Part shown: positions 1 through 10,805 of the stretch, piece by piece
Layout of the letters: the number at the start of each line of letters is the position of its first letter
How positions within the stretch are numbered: position 1 is the stretch's first letter
Assembly: GCA_907163345.1 (NCBI GenBank)
Contig: CAJQUN010001324.1
Coordinates: 1-64,000 of the forward strand
Direction: 5' to 3'
DNA length: 64,000 bases
From: Haberlea rhodopensis
Lineage: Eukaryota > Streptophyta > Magnoliopsida > Lamiales > Gesneriaceae
The notes under the pieces: model-generated
What the model was told of the DNA's origin: nothing
The model's database searches: none
The model's input: the letters and a program-made list of their open reading frames with translations, nothing else
Translations under genes and position numbers: made by a program

Positions 1-118
1 TTTCTAGAGAAAATGTTTCTATTAGAAAGGATGACAACATAATATAACTTGAAAGGGTTCAAGAACCACAAACTACTAGAAAAGTGAAAACGGTGAAATT
101 AATTGAGTCAATCATAAC
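1..118 (+). pseudogene. left piece of an old, interrupted Ty1/copia element
   Basis: This short stretch is separated from its continuation at 10806 by the young copia insertion. Removing the insertion and one TSD copy leaves a degraded reading through a Lys/Glu-rich linker into the start of a copia reverse transcriptase beyond 10860. No motif can be named in these 118 bases alone; the call rests on the target-site duplication and the RT-like sequence on the far side. Confidence 0.55.
114..118. repeat. target-site duplication, left copy (ATAAC)
   Basis: Five bases directly before the LTR, repeated exactly at 10801-10805. This fixes both element ends and shows that the flanks were contiguous before insertion. 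Confidence 0.93.
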
Positions 119-1282
119 TGTTAGGATCGGTCCGGAGTGTTTAGAGGGGGGGTGAATGAACACTCCTTACAAAATTTATCCCTTGTGATTTCTTTGTGAT
201 TAGTGAAAGAAATCTGTTACTTAATCAACTCTTTGAACAGAACAGACCACTAATAAGTAAGTGCGGAAACGGTCTGCTCTTGTGTAAGTAAGAACAGCTC
301 GATGGCTAAGTGCAGAATGATAAGACACAGGATATGTTTCTGGAAGTTCGAAGGTGGTGTAATCCTTCTACGTCTCCCCTTCTTCCAATTAAGGAAGGTT
401 TATACTAGAAGACTTTGATTTATACAATCCTGTTGTACAAACCCGATTCAGGCTGGATTTACCTCACTACCAGTCTGAAACTCCTAGTCACTCAACCTGC
501 TCAGACACACTCTGTCTGACAGTTACAATATGTTGCTCACTTCTATTTTTCAATTCACAATGCGCACAGTGATCCTACAATGATCAAATGTTACAAAGTA
601 ATTGCGCTTAAATAAATAACTTCAGCTCGAAAGCTTCTGAACTTTGTAGGCGTGTGCTGTTTTGCTTTCTTGTATATTTTTCAATTGATCAGCGTGAGTT
701 GTAGAGTCCAGAGTCTTTGCATCTGTTTGTTGCATCCTTTTATAGTTGAAGGTGGCAACGGCATTGTTTCCCTTAATGTGCAGCTATGACTCTTTTTAAA
801 ACTCTGAGAAAGCTACAGTCTTCTTCTTCAGGATACTTGCCGTTCTGGTATATGCTTTCGGCGACTGTCAGGTAAGCTCTTCTTTGTCTTCTTACCTATT
901 ATGGCAATCTTCAGTCTTTGGTCCTTTGTAGCATTAATTGCAGCATTAAATGCTGCAATAAATATCCGTTGATGATTCGGACTGAGAAGCCATCCTTTAT
1001 GTATCCTTGACTGCTCTGATCTGATAAAGGTTGAGATCGATCTGAAGCATCGATCTATTCAGTCTGGAATCCATCGATCCGGTCTGATATGCAATATTCT
1101 TTATCAGTTTGCTCTGATATGTCCGATCGATCTGGTATGCCTAATTTCCATCGATCCGGTCTGAAATGCTTTGCCATCTTGCTCTGTTGAGTCCGATCGA
1201 TCTGGTCAATCTGATTTCTATCGATCCGGTCTGAACTATTTTGTCATCTTTAAAATCTCATCGATAAGGTCCGGAACTAACA
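119..1282 (-). repeat. 3' LTR of the SIRE-type copia element
   Basis: Begins TGTTAGGATCGG and ends GGAACTAACA. It is almost identical to 9635-10800. Differences seen: a G run of 7 here against 13 in the other LTR, a 4-bp indel near 200, two one-base homopolymer indels, and two transitions close to the inner end. Several ATCGATC(C/T)GGTCTG motifs recur near 1060-1230. Confidence 0.95.
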
Positions 1283-1296
1283 AATTCCCCCTTTTT
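1283..1296 (-). other. polypurine tract of the copia element
   Basis: On the minus strand this reads AAAAAGGGGGAATT directly before the 3' LTR, the expected place and composition for the plus-strand primer. Confidence 0.8.
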
Positions 1297-1550
1297 GATG
1301 ATGACAAAACCTAGCTACTAAGTCTTTTTAACCAGTCTTGATAAGAGCTCTGAAGCGAATGCTTTTCGGATCGATTACTTCTTTGTTCAAAATAAATGAA
1401 CATTATTAAGTTTGATCGATTCAATCTTTTATTATTAAGCCTTTATTAAAGTTCAAAATAAATGAACAAGGACTTAATCAAAAGAGGATTTTATTGATCA
1501 TCAAGAAGTCCTAAATACAGACAGTCTGATAAGTTAAAAGATTAAGACTG

Positions 1551-4001
1551 CTATCTTCTTGAGCTTGGAGGCGGCTTGAAGTCTGTCTTCTTTTCCCCCT
1601 TTTTGTCAGCAGCAATCTCTTGAAGGAATTCAACAACTTGGGCTAGCTGCGCGCTGATAGCGTCAAGACGAACGTCTTGAGCGCGGAGGGAGTTAGAAAC
1701 AGATGCTCTGACTTCAGTGGCTAACTCGACCTGCTCTTTCCTCAGACTGTTCTTGTAGGAGGCTTGTTGAGAAAACAGATCGTTGATGCCGCGCTGGAGG
1801 CTTCCGATACTGGCAGTCATTTTCTCTTTGAAAGAATTAAAGTCCAAAGTTGTGACTCTTTGACTTTGATGAACTTCGAGAATTCGTTGAGTTAATGACA
1901 GACAGTTATCAGAAAAATGCTGGATAGTCCGTGCCAGGGATGGAGGTGCATCAGATAGCTGGCTGGGAGAGTGATCTGATGATGACATAGCATGATCAAC
2001 TTCTTCAGCAATCGGCACGATTGAAGAAATGGCAGCTTGATGACTTTCGGATCGGATCAGAGCGACCAGATCCGAAGAAAAACTATGAATGAATGCCAAA
2101 TCTTCATCTGATGGTCCCGGAGGAGAGTGGGGACTGGAAGGTTCCTCATCTTGGAGAGCTGCAACCACTGAAGATACCACCAAATCCGGATCGATGAGGT
2201 CTGGTACTTCAGTTGGTGCACATGCCTCAGCTGGACTGTTGTGAGCATGGGAGGCTGATGACTTCAATGGGATAGATGTTGTCGGAGAGTCCAACAGAAC
2301 ATTCATTGATTCATCATCTGTTGCAGACGGAGCATTAGGCAATGGCTGCTCCGCTGTCGGTTCTGGTACGAGTTCTGCAGGCTGGTCTTCTGTCTGTTTT
2401 GCTTCAGCAGAAGGAATAACCTCGATAAAGGGTTCTGCCAGAGTCTTGCTGACAGAAGGATGATCCGGGCTGGTGGCTGGAGTGGAGATACCTAGCATCT
2501 GTCGTTGAAAGCGGACAGCTAGGGATAGAGCATGAATGTCCATCTCAAGTTGAGCAATCACAGCCCCATCATCTCTGGCAGTAGGGGCAAGCGGATCGAA
2601 GTTCTTCTTTTTGGCAGTGAGAAGCAGATTGGCCAGTCTGAATCTGTGTTTTGCCGTAAATAGCTCTCTGCGCTGCACCGCAAGTCGAACATCATCAGTT
2701 TCTGTGCCTCTCAGAACCTCGTCTTCCATCTTCTTCAGTCTGTGCAACTTTCCATAGAACATATCAATGTGGTGGACAGTCCGGTACTGGACATATTCAT
2801 CAAAGACCACAAGGAGTTCAGCTAGCTTCTCATCAACATCCTCCATAGCGATGTCGATGGCAGTCTGTGCAGCAGATTTGGGTTTAGAAGAGATGGGTTC
2901 TGTGAGAATGGCTTTTCCCTTGCCGGTGGAGGAAGGGGACTTAATCCCTGATTGGGTATAGTCACCCAACTCAGTGATAACTATCCCTTTGACTACGGGA
3001 TTGGCAGAGGGAATTCTAGGGGTGACTTTGGGTGCAGGGGTTGAGGCTTGTGAAGGCTGAGTGGGGGGTTGAGGTGCAGGGGTTGCTTTAGTGGGTGGCA
3101 GTATGGGTGGAGGTAGATGTCTGGTTGGTTTGGTAATCTGGGTTCGGGGCTTTTTGGGAAGTGGCTTGGTTGGGGATGAGTGAGCAGACTGGGTTTCTTC
3201 TGAGTCAGTCTGAATGGTCAGCTTCCGCTTGACCCGAGGTTTGCGCACATCAGCTTGTTCCTCGTCCTTCTCAATCTTGACTGAGACCAGGGTGGTAGGA
3301 GTAGGCGGAACACTCTTGGACTTCAGCAGTGCAAGCCCTTTGGAGTTGAGTACCTTAAAGGGGCGGAGAGCAGATGACTTGCTCAGCTCGAGGCCTAAGG
3401 ACTCCAAGAGCTTGCTGAGAGGAACAGCAAAGCATACGGCGTGCTTGGATGCAATCACCGTTTCCAGCAGTACTCCAAACAAAATCATGGACCAGTTTAT
3501 CTTCTGTCCAGATACAATAGCTGCCATGGCCCTGAACTTCTCGGCGGTTACAGCATCGAAGCTTCCGGCTTTACCCAAAAGTGGCTTGGCTACCACTTCG
3601 CACAGCACCTGGAAATGGAAGAGCATTTCCTTCTTCTTAAATGAGGGTTGCAACCGGTGGCCAGAAATAGAGATCTTCCCCTGAAGATCTAAGAGAGATG
3701 CTGGAGGAGTCTGTCCGAACTCTGTCAGGCCGGAACTGGGGAGGCCAAAGGTCTTGGCCATTGTTGTTGGCGAGATCTCGAAAGATTTGCCCTTGACAGT
3801 GGTAGAGATGGATGACTTCCGGGAGACGGCGTTGGCGAACAGCTCGCGGATTTCTGGTTCATAAACAACTGATCCGCACTCCAAAAAATTCCGTAAACCA
3901 GATGATTCCAGGGCTCTGAAAATGGACACCATCGCAGCATCTTCTCCCCTGTAGATGTCATCAAACTCAACGGAGAGTGAGTTATGAGTGATGGTAGCCA
4001 T
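1551..4001 (-). CDS. third ORF of the SIRE-type copia element (816 aa, unknown role)
   Basis: This uninterrupted ORF lies in sense between pol and the 3' LTR, where SIRE elements carry an env-like gene. Residues 1-210 form a compact predicted domain with hydrophobic patches around 'WSMILFGVLLETV'. This part resembles the 'putative plant transposon protein' domains often found with plant retroelements. About 215-370 is basic and Pro/Ser/Thr-rich with possible nuclear-localisation clusters (KPRVKRK, PKKPR). About 380-480 is helical and charged, 500-690 is acidic and Pro/Ser-rich, and about 700-800 is a probable coiled coil before a basic tail. I see no signal peptide and no convincing membrane anchor, so an envelope role is not supported. 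It is the only fully intact ORF of the element. The start is the first in-frame ATG. Confidence 0.85.
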   Translation of the reverse strand: MATITHNSLSVEFDDIYRGEDAAMVSIFRALESSGLRNFLECGSVVYEPEIRELFANAVSRKSSISTTVKGKSFEISPTTMAKTFGLPSSGLTEFGQTPPASLLDLQGKISISGHRLQPSFKKKEMLFHFQVLCEVVAKPLLGKAGSFDAVTAEKFRAMAAIVSGQKINWSMILFGVLLETVIASKHAVCFAVPLSKLLESLGLELSKSSALRPFKVLNSKGLALLKSKSVPPTPTTLVSVKIEKDEEQADVRKPRVKRKLTIQTDSEETQSAHSSPTKPLPKKPRTQITKPTRHLPPPILPPTKATPAPQPPTQPSQASTPAPKVTPRIPSANPVVKGIVITELGDYTQSGIKSPSSTGKGKAILTEPISSKPKSAAQTAIDIAMEDVDEKLAELLVVFDEYVQYRTVHHIDMFYGKLHRLKKMEDEVLRGTETDDVRLAVQRRELFTAKHRFRLANLLLTAKKKNFDPLAPTARDDGAVIAQLEMDIHALSLAVRFQRQMLGISTPATSPDHPSVSKTLAEPFIEVIPSAEAKQTEDQPAELVPEPTAEQPLPNAPSATDDESMNVLLDSPTTSIPLKSSASHAHNSPAEACAPTEVPDLIDPDLVVSSVVAALQDEEPSSPHSPPGPSDEDLAFIHSFSSDLVALIRSESHQAAISSIVPIAEEVDHAMSSSDHSPSQLSDAPPSLARTIQHFSDNCLSLTQRILEVHQSQRVTTLDFNSFKEKMTASIGSLQRGINDLFSQQASYKNSLRKEQVELATEVRASVSNSLRAQDVRLDAISAQLAQVVEFLQEIAADKKGEKKTDFKPPPSSRR

Positions 4002-4416
4002 ATGAAAGGAGTTTAAGGAAGGTGCGAAGAGTAAGAGAGTAAGAGAGTGAGAGAGTAGAAAGCGGTAAACTGTAAAAAGTGAAAAAGTTATGAAATGTTC
4101 AGCCCGCTAAATAGGAGAGAGAAGACACGTGTCTTTATCTCCAAGACTGAGAAATAAACTATTCAAAATGAACGGTCAGGATAAAGAAAGATAAGGCGGT
4201 TAAAGTACAACTAGTTAAAAGGTTAATCAGTTCGGGCTGTTTTGTTTTATTTTAAAAAAAAACAGATTATTGTCCAATCAGATCATAGGATAAAATCAGA
4301 CTTGACAAGGATCGGTCTGAAAGTTCGGACCGGTCTGTGTCTTTCTGAACATTGTATTATCGATCTGTAGTGACAAAAATCTTTAAGATCGAAAAGAATA
4401 AAAACATCTAAATTAA
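4002..4416 (-). other. spacer between pol and the third ORF
   Basis: About 415 bases without an ORF. It contains short AGAGAGTGAG and GTAAGAGAGT repeats around 4030-4060 and scattered GGTCTG motifs like those in the LTR. It could hold an internal promoter or splice acceptor for the third ORF, but none is identifiable by eye. Confidence 0.5.
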
Positions 4417-5098
4417 TTAAGATAAGTCAATTAAACCAAGAATTTGACGGAAATAATTGAACTTAGCCTCAGGAAGTGGTTTGGTGAAGATGTCTGCTGC
4501 TTGCTGCTCTGTTGAAATGTGTTCGATCCGAATTTCCTTTTTGCCAACATGATCTCGAATAAAATGATGTCGAATATCAATGTGCTTTGTTCGAGAGTGC
4601 AAAACTGGATTATACGTTATAGCGATTGCACTTGTGTTGTCGCAAAATATCGGAGAGTCAACAGCTTGAATGCCGTAGTCTTTGAGCTGGTGTTGAATCC
4701 AGAGCATTTGAGCGCAACAGCTTCCAGCGGCTAGGTATTCTGCCTCAGCTGTGGATGTGGCAATAGATGTCTGCTTCTTACTGAACCAAGAGATCAATCT
4801 TTCACCTAGAAATTGACATGTTCCACTGGTGCTTTTACGATCGATCTTACACCCAGTGTAGTCTGCGTCTGAATATCCGATCAAGCTGAAGTTTGAATCT
4901 TTGGAGTACCAAAGACCAACGTTCTGAGATCCTTTTAAGTATTTCAGAATACGCTTGGCAGCAATGAAATGTGATTGCTTTGGTTCTGACTGAAATCTGG
5001 CGCACATACAGACTGAAAACATTATATCGGGCCGGCTCGCTGTAAGATATAATAGCGATCCGATGAGTCCTCTATACATGGTTACTTCAACTGCCGTT
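4417..5098 (-). pseudogene. copia RNase H end of pol, out of frame with the rest
   Basis: Encodes the last part of copia RT and the RNase H domain. Motifs seen are 'LYLTASRPDI', 'GYSDADYTGCKIDRKS', 'STAEAEYLAA', a 'CDNTSAI' segment and the C-terminal 'ADIFTKPLP'. It continues the 5087-7600 ORF after a one-base shift in a run of six C's (5099-5104 on the plus strand). The frame is otherwise clean for 220 codons, so the shift is recent or a base-call artefact of the homopolymer. Confidence 0.9.
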
Positions 5099-7600
5099 CC
5101 CCCCTTCGTCCTTGTCTAACTTGATTGTTGGACTCATTGGAGTTGATGCAGTTGAGCATGTTTCCATTCCAAATCTCTTGAGGAGCTCTTTGGTATACTT
5201 GGTCTGATTGATGAAAATGCCATTGTTGAGCTGTTTTACTTGAAGACCCAGAAAGAATGACAATTCTCCCATCATGCTCATCTCGAACTGTCCCTGCATT
5301 AACTTAGAAAACTTCTCGCACAGTTTGGGGTTAGTTGACCCAAAGATTATGTCATCAACATAAATCTGAACTAATAGGGTATGTTCCCCCTTAATGAATT
5401 TAAAGAGAGTTTTATCTACCGAACCGATCTGGAAGTCATGGTTCAGCAGAAATTGAGATAGAGTGTCATACCAGGCTCTTGGAGCTTGTTTCAGACCATA
5501 CACTGCTTTATTCAGTAGATATACATGATTAGGATACGAATGGTTCTGAAATCCAGGTGGTTGCTCAATGTAGACTTCTTCCTGAAGCTTTCCATTAAGA
5601 AAGGCGCTCTTGACGTCCATCTGATATACTTTGAAGTCTTTAAAGGCAGCATATGCAAGAAAGATTCGGATTGCTTCAAGTCTGGCGACTGGTGCAAATG
5701 ATTCATCGAAGTCGATTCCTTCTTCTTGTCTGAATCCCTGTGCCACCAGTCTTGCTTTGTTTCTAACCACAGTTCCATCGGCGTCTAGCTTATTTCTGAA
5801 AACCCATCTGGTTCCAATAACAGGCAGATCGCTTGGTCTGGGAGTTAGACTCCAAACTTGATTTTGTTCGAATTGATTAAGCTCTTCTTGCATTGCTTTA
5901 ATCCAGTTGAAGTCAGTCAGAGCTTCATCGATCTTCTTGGGTTCCAGAGTTGAGATGAAAGCAGCATGAGTGAACTCATCCATCATCTGTCCTCTGGTTC
6001 TAATTGGTGCAGACGGACTACCAATCACTAGATTAGGTGGATGCTTCTTAGTCCATCGATAGCTTGACTCTGGATTGTCTGGTTCGGTCGGATGAATAGT
6101 AGCAGCATGATCTGCATCTACTTTAATATTTGAGTCAGGAGCATCTGGATCAGCTCGATCTGAAGAAGCTTCAATGGCCTGATCCGGTCTGTCTGGCACT
6201 TCTGGTTCTGGTGGATTGTCTCTTGACCTGTTAGCTACAATCTCATCATCACTGTTAGCTTCGAGATGGATATTTTCCATCTGATTTTGAATTGAGTCCT
6301 TGTTGCCCTCAACACATAATGATTCATCAAAAACTATATGAACAGATTCTTCTACAGTTAAAGTTCGATTATTAAACACTCGATAAGCTTTGCTAATTGA
6401 TGAATATCCTAAGAATATACCATTATCTGACTTAGCTTCAAATGCTGTAAGATGACTCTTACCATTGTTGTGAACGAAGCATTTACAGCCAAATACATGA
6501 AAGTGAGAAACAGATGGTCTGTTACCAGTCCATATTTCATATGGAGTGAGATTCAGCTTCTTGTTAATCATAGATCGGTTTTGAGTGTAGCAAGCAGTAT
6601 TTACAGCTTCTGCCCAGAACTTTTGAGAGATTCCAGAATCAGCAAGCATTGTTCTTGCTGCTTCCTTGAGCGTTCTGTTTCTTCGTTCTGCAACTCCATT
6701 CTGTTGAGGAGTTCTGGCGGCTGAAAACTCATGCTTGATTCCATGATCTTCTAGAAAGGATTCAAGATTCTGATTTGAAAACTCAGTGCCTTTGTCACTT
6801 CGAATCCTGTCTATGCTGGATGATTTCTCGTTCTGAGTGCGTTTCAGCAGCTTGATCAACTTCGGACCGGTCTGATCTTTACTGCTCAAAAATATAGTCC
6901 ATGTAAAGCGTGAGTAATCATCAATAACAACAAGAGTATACCGCATTCCCCCTAAACTTGTTATTGGTATAGGACCAAACAAGTCCATATGCAGTAATTC
7001 TAAACAGCGGGAGGAGGATTTGGCATTCTTGTTTTTGAAGGATGATCTGATCTGTTTGCCCATTTGGCAAGCTTCGCAGATCTTATCCTTGGCAAAGTCG
7101 ATCTTGGGCAGACCGATAACTAAATCATGTTTACACAGGCTAGCAATGGTCTTAAAGTTGATATGATTCAAGCGCTTATGCCATAACCAGTGTTTATTAT
7201 CATTGTTAGCGATGAAGCAGGTAGGATTATCAGGTTGAGCATGATTCCAGTTAATCTTATATGTGTTTCCATTCCTGATTCCTACGAGCATGGTTATACC
7301 GTCTGATGATTTAACAGTGCAAGTGTGTTTATGAAATTCTACAGCATAACCATTATCACAGAGTTGACTGATACTAATCAGATTATAGCACAGATTTTCA
7401 ACTAACAGCACATCATTGATAATAATGTTACCATGGACAATCTTACCCTTGCCCACGGTCTTACCCTTTGAGTTATCTCCGAAGATGATCTTGGGTCCAG
7501 TGCATTCTGTGACTTCAGACAGCAGCTTGATGTTTCCAGTCATGTGACGAGAGCACCCGCTGTCCAAGTACCAATCTGATGCGAGATTCTTCTGTACCTG
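5087..7600 (-). CDS. copia pol polyprotein: protease, integrase, reverse transcriptase
   Basis: The frame opens after a TGA at 7601-7603 and runs about 838 codons. The protease 'DSGCSRHMTG' comes first, then the GAG-pre-integrase zinc motif ('LWHKRLNH' ... 'CEACQMGK'), then the integrase core ('HMDLFGP', 'DDYSRFTW', 'SDKGTEF', 'PQQNGVAERRNRTLKE'). A poorly conserved linker rich in Asp, Pro and Glu follows, then RT from 'NWIKAMQEELNQF' to 'YVDDIIFGS' near residue 735. It ends prematurely at a TGA caused by the homopolymer shift. No ATG precedes the protease, as expected for a Gag-Pol fusion product. It lies in the -1 frame relative to gag. Confidence 0.93.
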   Translation of the reverse strand, partial: QVQKNLASDWYLDSGCSRHMTGNIKLLSEVTECTGPKIIFGDNSKGKTVGKGKIVHGNIIINDVLLVENLCYNLISISQLCDNGYAVEFHKHTCTVKSSDGITMLVGIRNGNTYKINWNHAQPDNPTCFIANNDNKHWLWHKRLNHINFKTIASLCKHDLVIGLPKIDFAKDKICEACQMGKQIRSSFKNKNAKSSSRCLELLHMDLFGPIPITSLGGMRYTLVVIDDYSRFTWTIFLSSKDQTGPKLIKLLKRTQNEKSSSIDRIRSDKGTEFSNQNLESFLEDHGIKHEFSAARTPQQNGVAERRNRTLKEAARTMLADSGISQKFWAEAVNTACYTQNRSMINKKLNLTPYEIWTGNRPSVSHFHVFGCKCFVHNNGKSHLTAFEAKSDNGIFLGYSSISKAYRVFNNRTLTVEESVHIVFDESLCVEGNKDSIQNQMENIHLEANSDDEIVANRSRDNPPEPEVPDRPDQAIEASSDRADPDAPDSNIKVDADHAATIHPTEPDNPESSYRWTKKHPPNLVIGSPSAPIRTRGQMMDEFTHAAFISTLEPKKIDEALTDFNWIKAMQEELNQFEQNQVWSLTPRPSDLPVIGTRWVFRNKLDADGTVVRNKARLVAQGFRQEEGIDFDESFAPVARLEAIRIFLAYAAFKDFKVYQMDVKSAFLNGKLQEEVYIEQPPGFQNHSYPNHVYLLNKAVYGLKQAPRAWYDTLSQFLLNHDFQIGSVDKTLFKFIKGEHTLLVQIYVDDIIFGSTNPKLCEKFSKLMQGQFEMSMMGELSFFLGLQVKQLNNGIFINQTKYTKELLKRFGMETCSTASTPMSPTIKLDKDEGGNGS

Positions 7601-7632
7601 TCATCACACATATTTATTGTTGGTACCCAATC

Positions 7633-9585
7633 CTATTTGGGTCCAGAACGGATTAGCCCTTTGGGAACCCACACCTGTATCAGCTTTAGTGGCTTGTGTG
7701 TGTAGGGTGTGCTATGTGCTGGTCTGTCTCGATGTTGTGTGTGATAATGTGTGCGCTGTGAAAACCTTTGATTTTCATAAGGTAGTCTATATCTTCGTTG
7801 AATCGGTTTTGAGTTATAGTAATTGTATTGTCTTCCTTGCCTTAGATTTTGCACTTTTGGATTTGGTCTCACAGACACAAATCTTGCTGGTGCCTTATCG
7901 TTGGCTTGGTTGACATAACCAATCCCTTTTCTCAAATTTTGATTCACGTAAGAGACTCCTGTTTGAATCTTAGGTGCTTCAGTTTCATATACTGTGCTGG
8001 ATTTAACAAATGTCATTTGTTTGACTTGATTCTTTACCAGCAACAGCTCAGACTCATCTTTGGTGCATTCTTTGGTGTCAAAGCCTAGGCCGGTGAAATC
8101 ACCGACATTTCTTTGAGCTTCTTGTAATTCTTCCAAGGATGTTCTGGATTTTGTCCATGTTTTGAATATATGTGAGAGCTTAGCATTTTGTGTGCTAATT
8201 CTCTTATTTTCTTCATGGAGCTGATCATAAGAGATTTTCAGCTTATTCAGCTCGTTCTGGAGATTTTTGCACTCACCCTGCTCAGAGCAGCTTGGTTTGT
8301 TGTGCTCATCCATTTGAGTACTGATTTTGGCTTTATTCTTCTCAAATGATTCAGCTAAGATCCTATAATCATTTGCCATGTCTTGCAGTGCGGACATGAG
8401 CTCTTCTCGTGTAAAATCATTTGATTCAAATTCGAATACCTCATCTGTCTGACTCATTTCTTCATCTGCCATCAGACATTGAACCTCTTCTTCGCTTTCG
8501 CTGGAAGAATATTCAGAGCTGTCTGAATCGGAATCAGTCTGAGCCCATTTGCTGTTTCCTTCCTCAGCAACTAAGACTTTTTGGGATTTTCCATGATTCT
8601 TGCGGTCTTGGTGGTGCTTCTTCTTTCTATCATCTCGATGCTTCTCTTTCCTTTCTTCTTTCTTCGGTCTGGTGCAGTCTGCAATAAAGTGTCCGGTCTT
8701 ACCACAATTGTAGCAAGCCTGATCGTTAACATTATCATCTTTTCTTGATTTATAATGATGAGAGGGTTTGAAGTTCCTCTTATTTTTAGACATAAATTTA
8801 CCGAATTTCTTTATAAATAATGACATAGCATCGTTACTCATCTGTTCAGCAGATCGGTCTGATGTTGAAGCGATCTGGTCTGGGATGGCTGCCAGGGCCT
8901 TGTTGGGTTGAGAGATGAATGGCTCTGCTTCACCTCTGCTTATTAGTTCAAACTCATAGGCCTTGAGATCTGCAAACAGATCATGAAGTTCAACCTTGTT
9001 AAGGTCTTTTGATTCCCTCATGGCAATGGTCTTTACATCCCATTCCTTTGGCAGAGCTCTCATTACTTTCAGAGCGATCTCTCTGTTAGAATATTCCTTC
9101 CCCAGACCATTCAGTTCATTTATGATGCTGGTGACTCTTTCATCAAACTCATTTAGAGTTTCACCACTTTTCATCTTTATGCTCTCAAATCTTTGAAGAG
9201 CCACAGTTAACTTGTTTTCTTTGGTCTGGTCGTTGCCTTCACATAGCTGTGCTATCTTCTCCCAAATTTCTTTGGCAGTAGAGCACATTTTGATTTTGCT
9301 GAACATGTTCTTGTCCAAAGTTTTGAACAAGATGTCTTTGGCCACATTGTCGAGGTTTGCTTTCTTTCTATCCTCATTCGTCCAGAGGGATCTGTCTTTT
9401 TCTACCATTTGTGGTTCTCCACTGGTAGTGGCGACTGCTGTATTTATTTTTAGGATCTTCATTGGTCCATCGGTGATGACGAACCACATGTCGTCATCCT
9501 GAGCTGCCAGGTGAGCTTACATTCTGATTCTCCAGTCATCATAATCTTCTTTTGAGAACATGGGGATTTTGTTGAATGATGCCAT
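7633..9585 (-). pseudogene. copia gag with an early in-frame stop
   Basis: The natural start is judged to be the ATG at 9585-9583, which opens 'MASFNKIPMFSKEDYDDW', a typical copia gag N-terminus. A TAA at 9519-9517 (codon 23) interrupts it; the frame then stays open to a TAG at 7635-7633. Visible features are a UBN2-type gag domain ('AKEIWEKIAQLCEG'), one CCHC zinc knuckle ('CYNCGKTGHFIADC', about residue 260 of the downstream frame), a basic stretch, a Ser/Asp/Glu-rich stretch ('SDSDSSEYSSSESEEE'), a coiled-coil region, and a C-terminus ending 'GLIRSGPK'. The terminal TAG falls where SIRE elements are known to carry a gag stop, but pol then continues in another frame, so simple readthrough would not work here. 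Confidence 0.88.
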
Positions 9586-9620
9586 CAGCTTAATATTCTT
9601 TATGCTGATTAAGATGACCT

Positions 9621-9632
9621 GCTCTGATACCA
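9621..9632 (-). other. primer-binding site for tRNA-iMet
   Basis: The minus strand reads TGGTATCAGAGC two bases downstream of the 5' LTR end, the exact complement of the 3' end of plant initiator tRNA-Met. Confidence 0.93.
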
Positions 9633-9634
9633 CT

Positions 9635-10800
9635 TGTTAGGATCGGTCCGGAGTGTTTAGAGGGGGGGGGGGGGTGAATGAACACTCCTTACAAAATTTA
9701 TCCCTTGTGATTTCTTTGTAGTGAAAGAAATCTGTTACTTAATCAACTCTTTGAACAGAACAGACCACTAATAAGTAAGTGCGGAAACGGTCTGCTCTTG
9801 TGTAAGTAAGAACAGCTCGATGGCTAAGTGCAGAATGATAAGACACAGGATATGTTTCTGGAAGTTCGAAGGTGGTGTAATCCTTCTACGTCTCCCCTTC
9901 TTCCAATTAAGGAAGGTTTATACTAGAAGACTTTGATTTATACAATCCTGTTGTACAAACCCGATTCAGGCTGGATTTACCTCACTACCAGTCTGAAACT
10001 CCTAGTCACTCAACCTGCTCAGACACACTCTGTCTGACAGTTACAATATGTTGCTCACTTCTATTTTTCAATTCACAATGCGCACAGTGATCCTACAATG
10101 ATCAAATGTTACAAAGTAATTGCGCTTAAATAAATAACTTCAGCTCGAAAGCTTCTGAACTTTGTAGGCGTGTGCTGTTTTGCTTTCTTGTATATTTTTC
10201 AATTGATCAGCGTGAGTTGTAGAGTCCAGAGTCTTTTGCATCTGTTTGTTGCATCCTTTTATAGTTGAAGGTGGCAACGGCATTGTTTCCCTTAATGTGC
10301 AGCTATGACTCTTTTTAAACTCTGAGAAAGCTACAGTCTTCTTCTTCAGGATACTTGCCGTTCTGGTATATGCTTTCGGCGACTGTCAGGTAAGCTCTTC
10401 TTTGTCTTCTTACCTATTATGGCAATCTTCAGTCTTTGGTCCTTTGTAGCATTAATTGCAGCATTAAATGCTGCAATAAATATCCGTTGATGATTCGGAC
10501 TGAGAAGCCATCCTTTATGTATCCTTGACTGCTCTGATCTGATAAAGGTTGAGATCGATCTGAAGCATCGATCTATTCAGTCTGGAATCCATCGATCCGG
10601 TCTGATATGCAATATTCTTTATCAGTTTGCTCTGATATGTCCGATCGATCTGGTATGCCTAATTTCCATCGATCCGGTCTGAAATGCTTTGCCATCTTGC
10701 TCTGTTGAGTCCGATCGATCTGGTCAATCTGATTTCTATCGATCCGGTCTGAACTGTTTTGTCATCTTTAAAATCTCATCGATAAGGCCCGGAACTAACA
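9635..10800 (-). repeat. 5' LTR of the SIRE-type copia element
   Basis: Begins TGTTAGGATC and ends CTAACA at 10800. It is near-identical to 119-1282, except for the longer G run at 9661-9673 and the small changes noted there. It should contain the element promoter in the minus direction. Confidence 0.95.
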
Positions 10801-10805
10801 ATAAC
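10801..10805. repeat. target-site duplication, right copy (ATAAC)
   Basis: Exact partner of 114-118, directly after the LTR end CTAACA. Confidence 0.93.

Larger units (their letters stand above)
119..10800 (-). mobile_element. Ty1/copia retrotransposon, SIRE-type, nearly complete and very young
   Basis: The element is 10.7 kb and transcribed on the minus strand. It has LTRs of about 1165 bp (TGTTAG...CTAACA), a PBS matching tRNA-iMet, gag, pol in copia order (protease, integrase, RT, RNase H), an additional long ORF between pol and the 3' LTR, and a purine tract next to that LTR. Size, long LTRs, iMet primer and a third ORF are the known profile of the SIRE/Maximus lineage. By eye the LTRs differ at only about two substitutions and four small indels, mostly in homopolymers, so insertion is recent. 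The copy is not autonomous as written: gag has an early stop, gag and pol are separated by a stop plus a frame change, and pol has a one-base shift before RNase H. Confidence 0.95.

Noticed and set aside
1551..4001. Calling the third copia ORF an envelope gene
   Set aside because: Position fits, but no signal peptide, membrane anchor or fusion peptide is visible.
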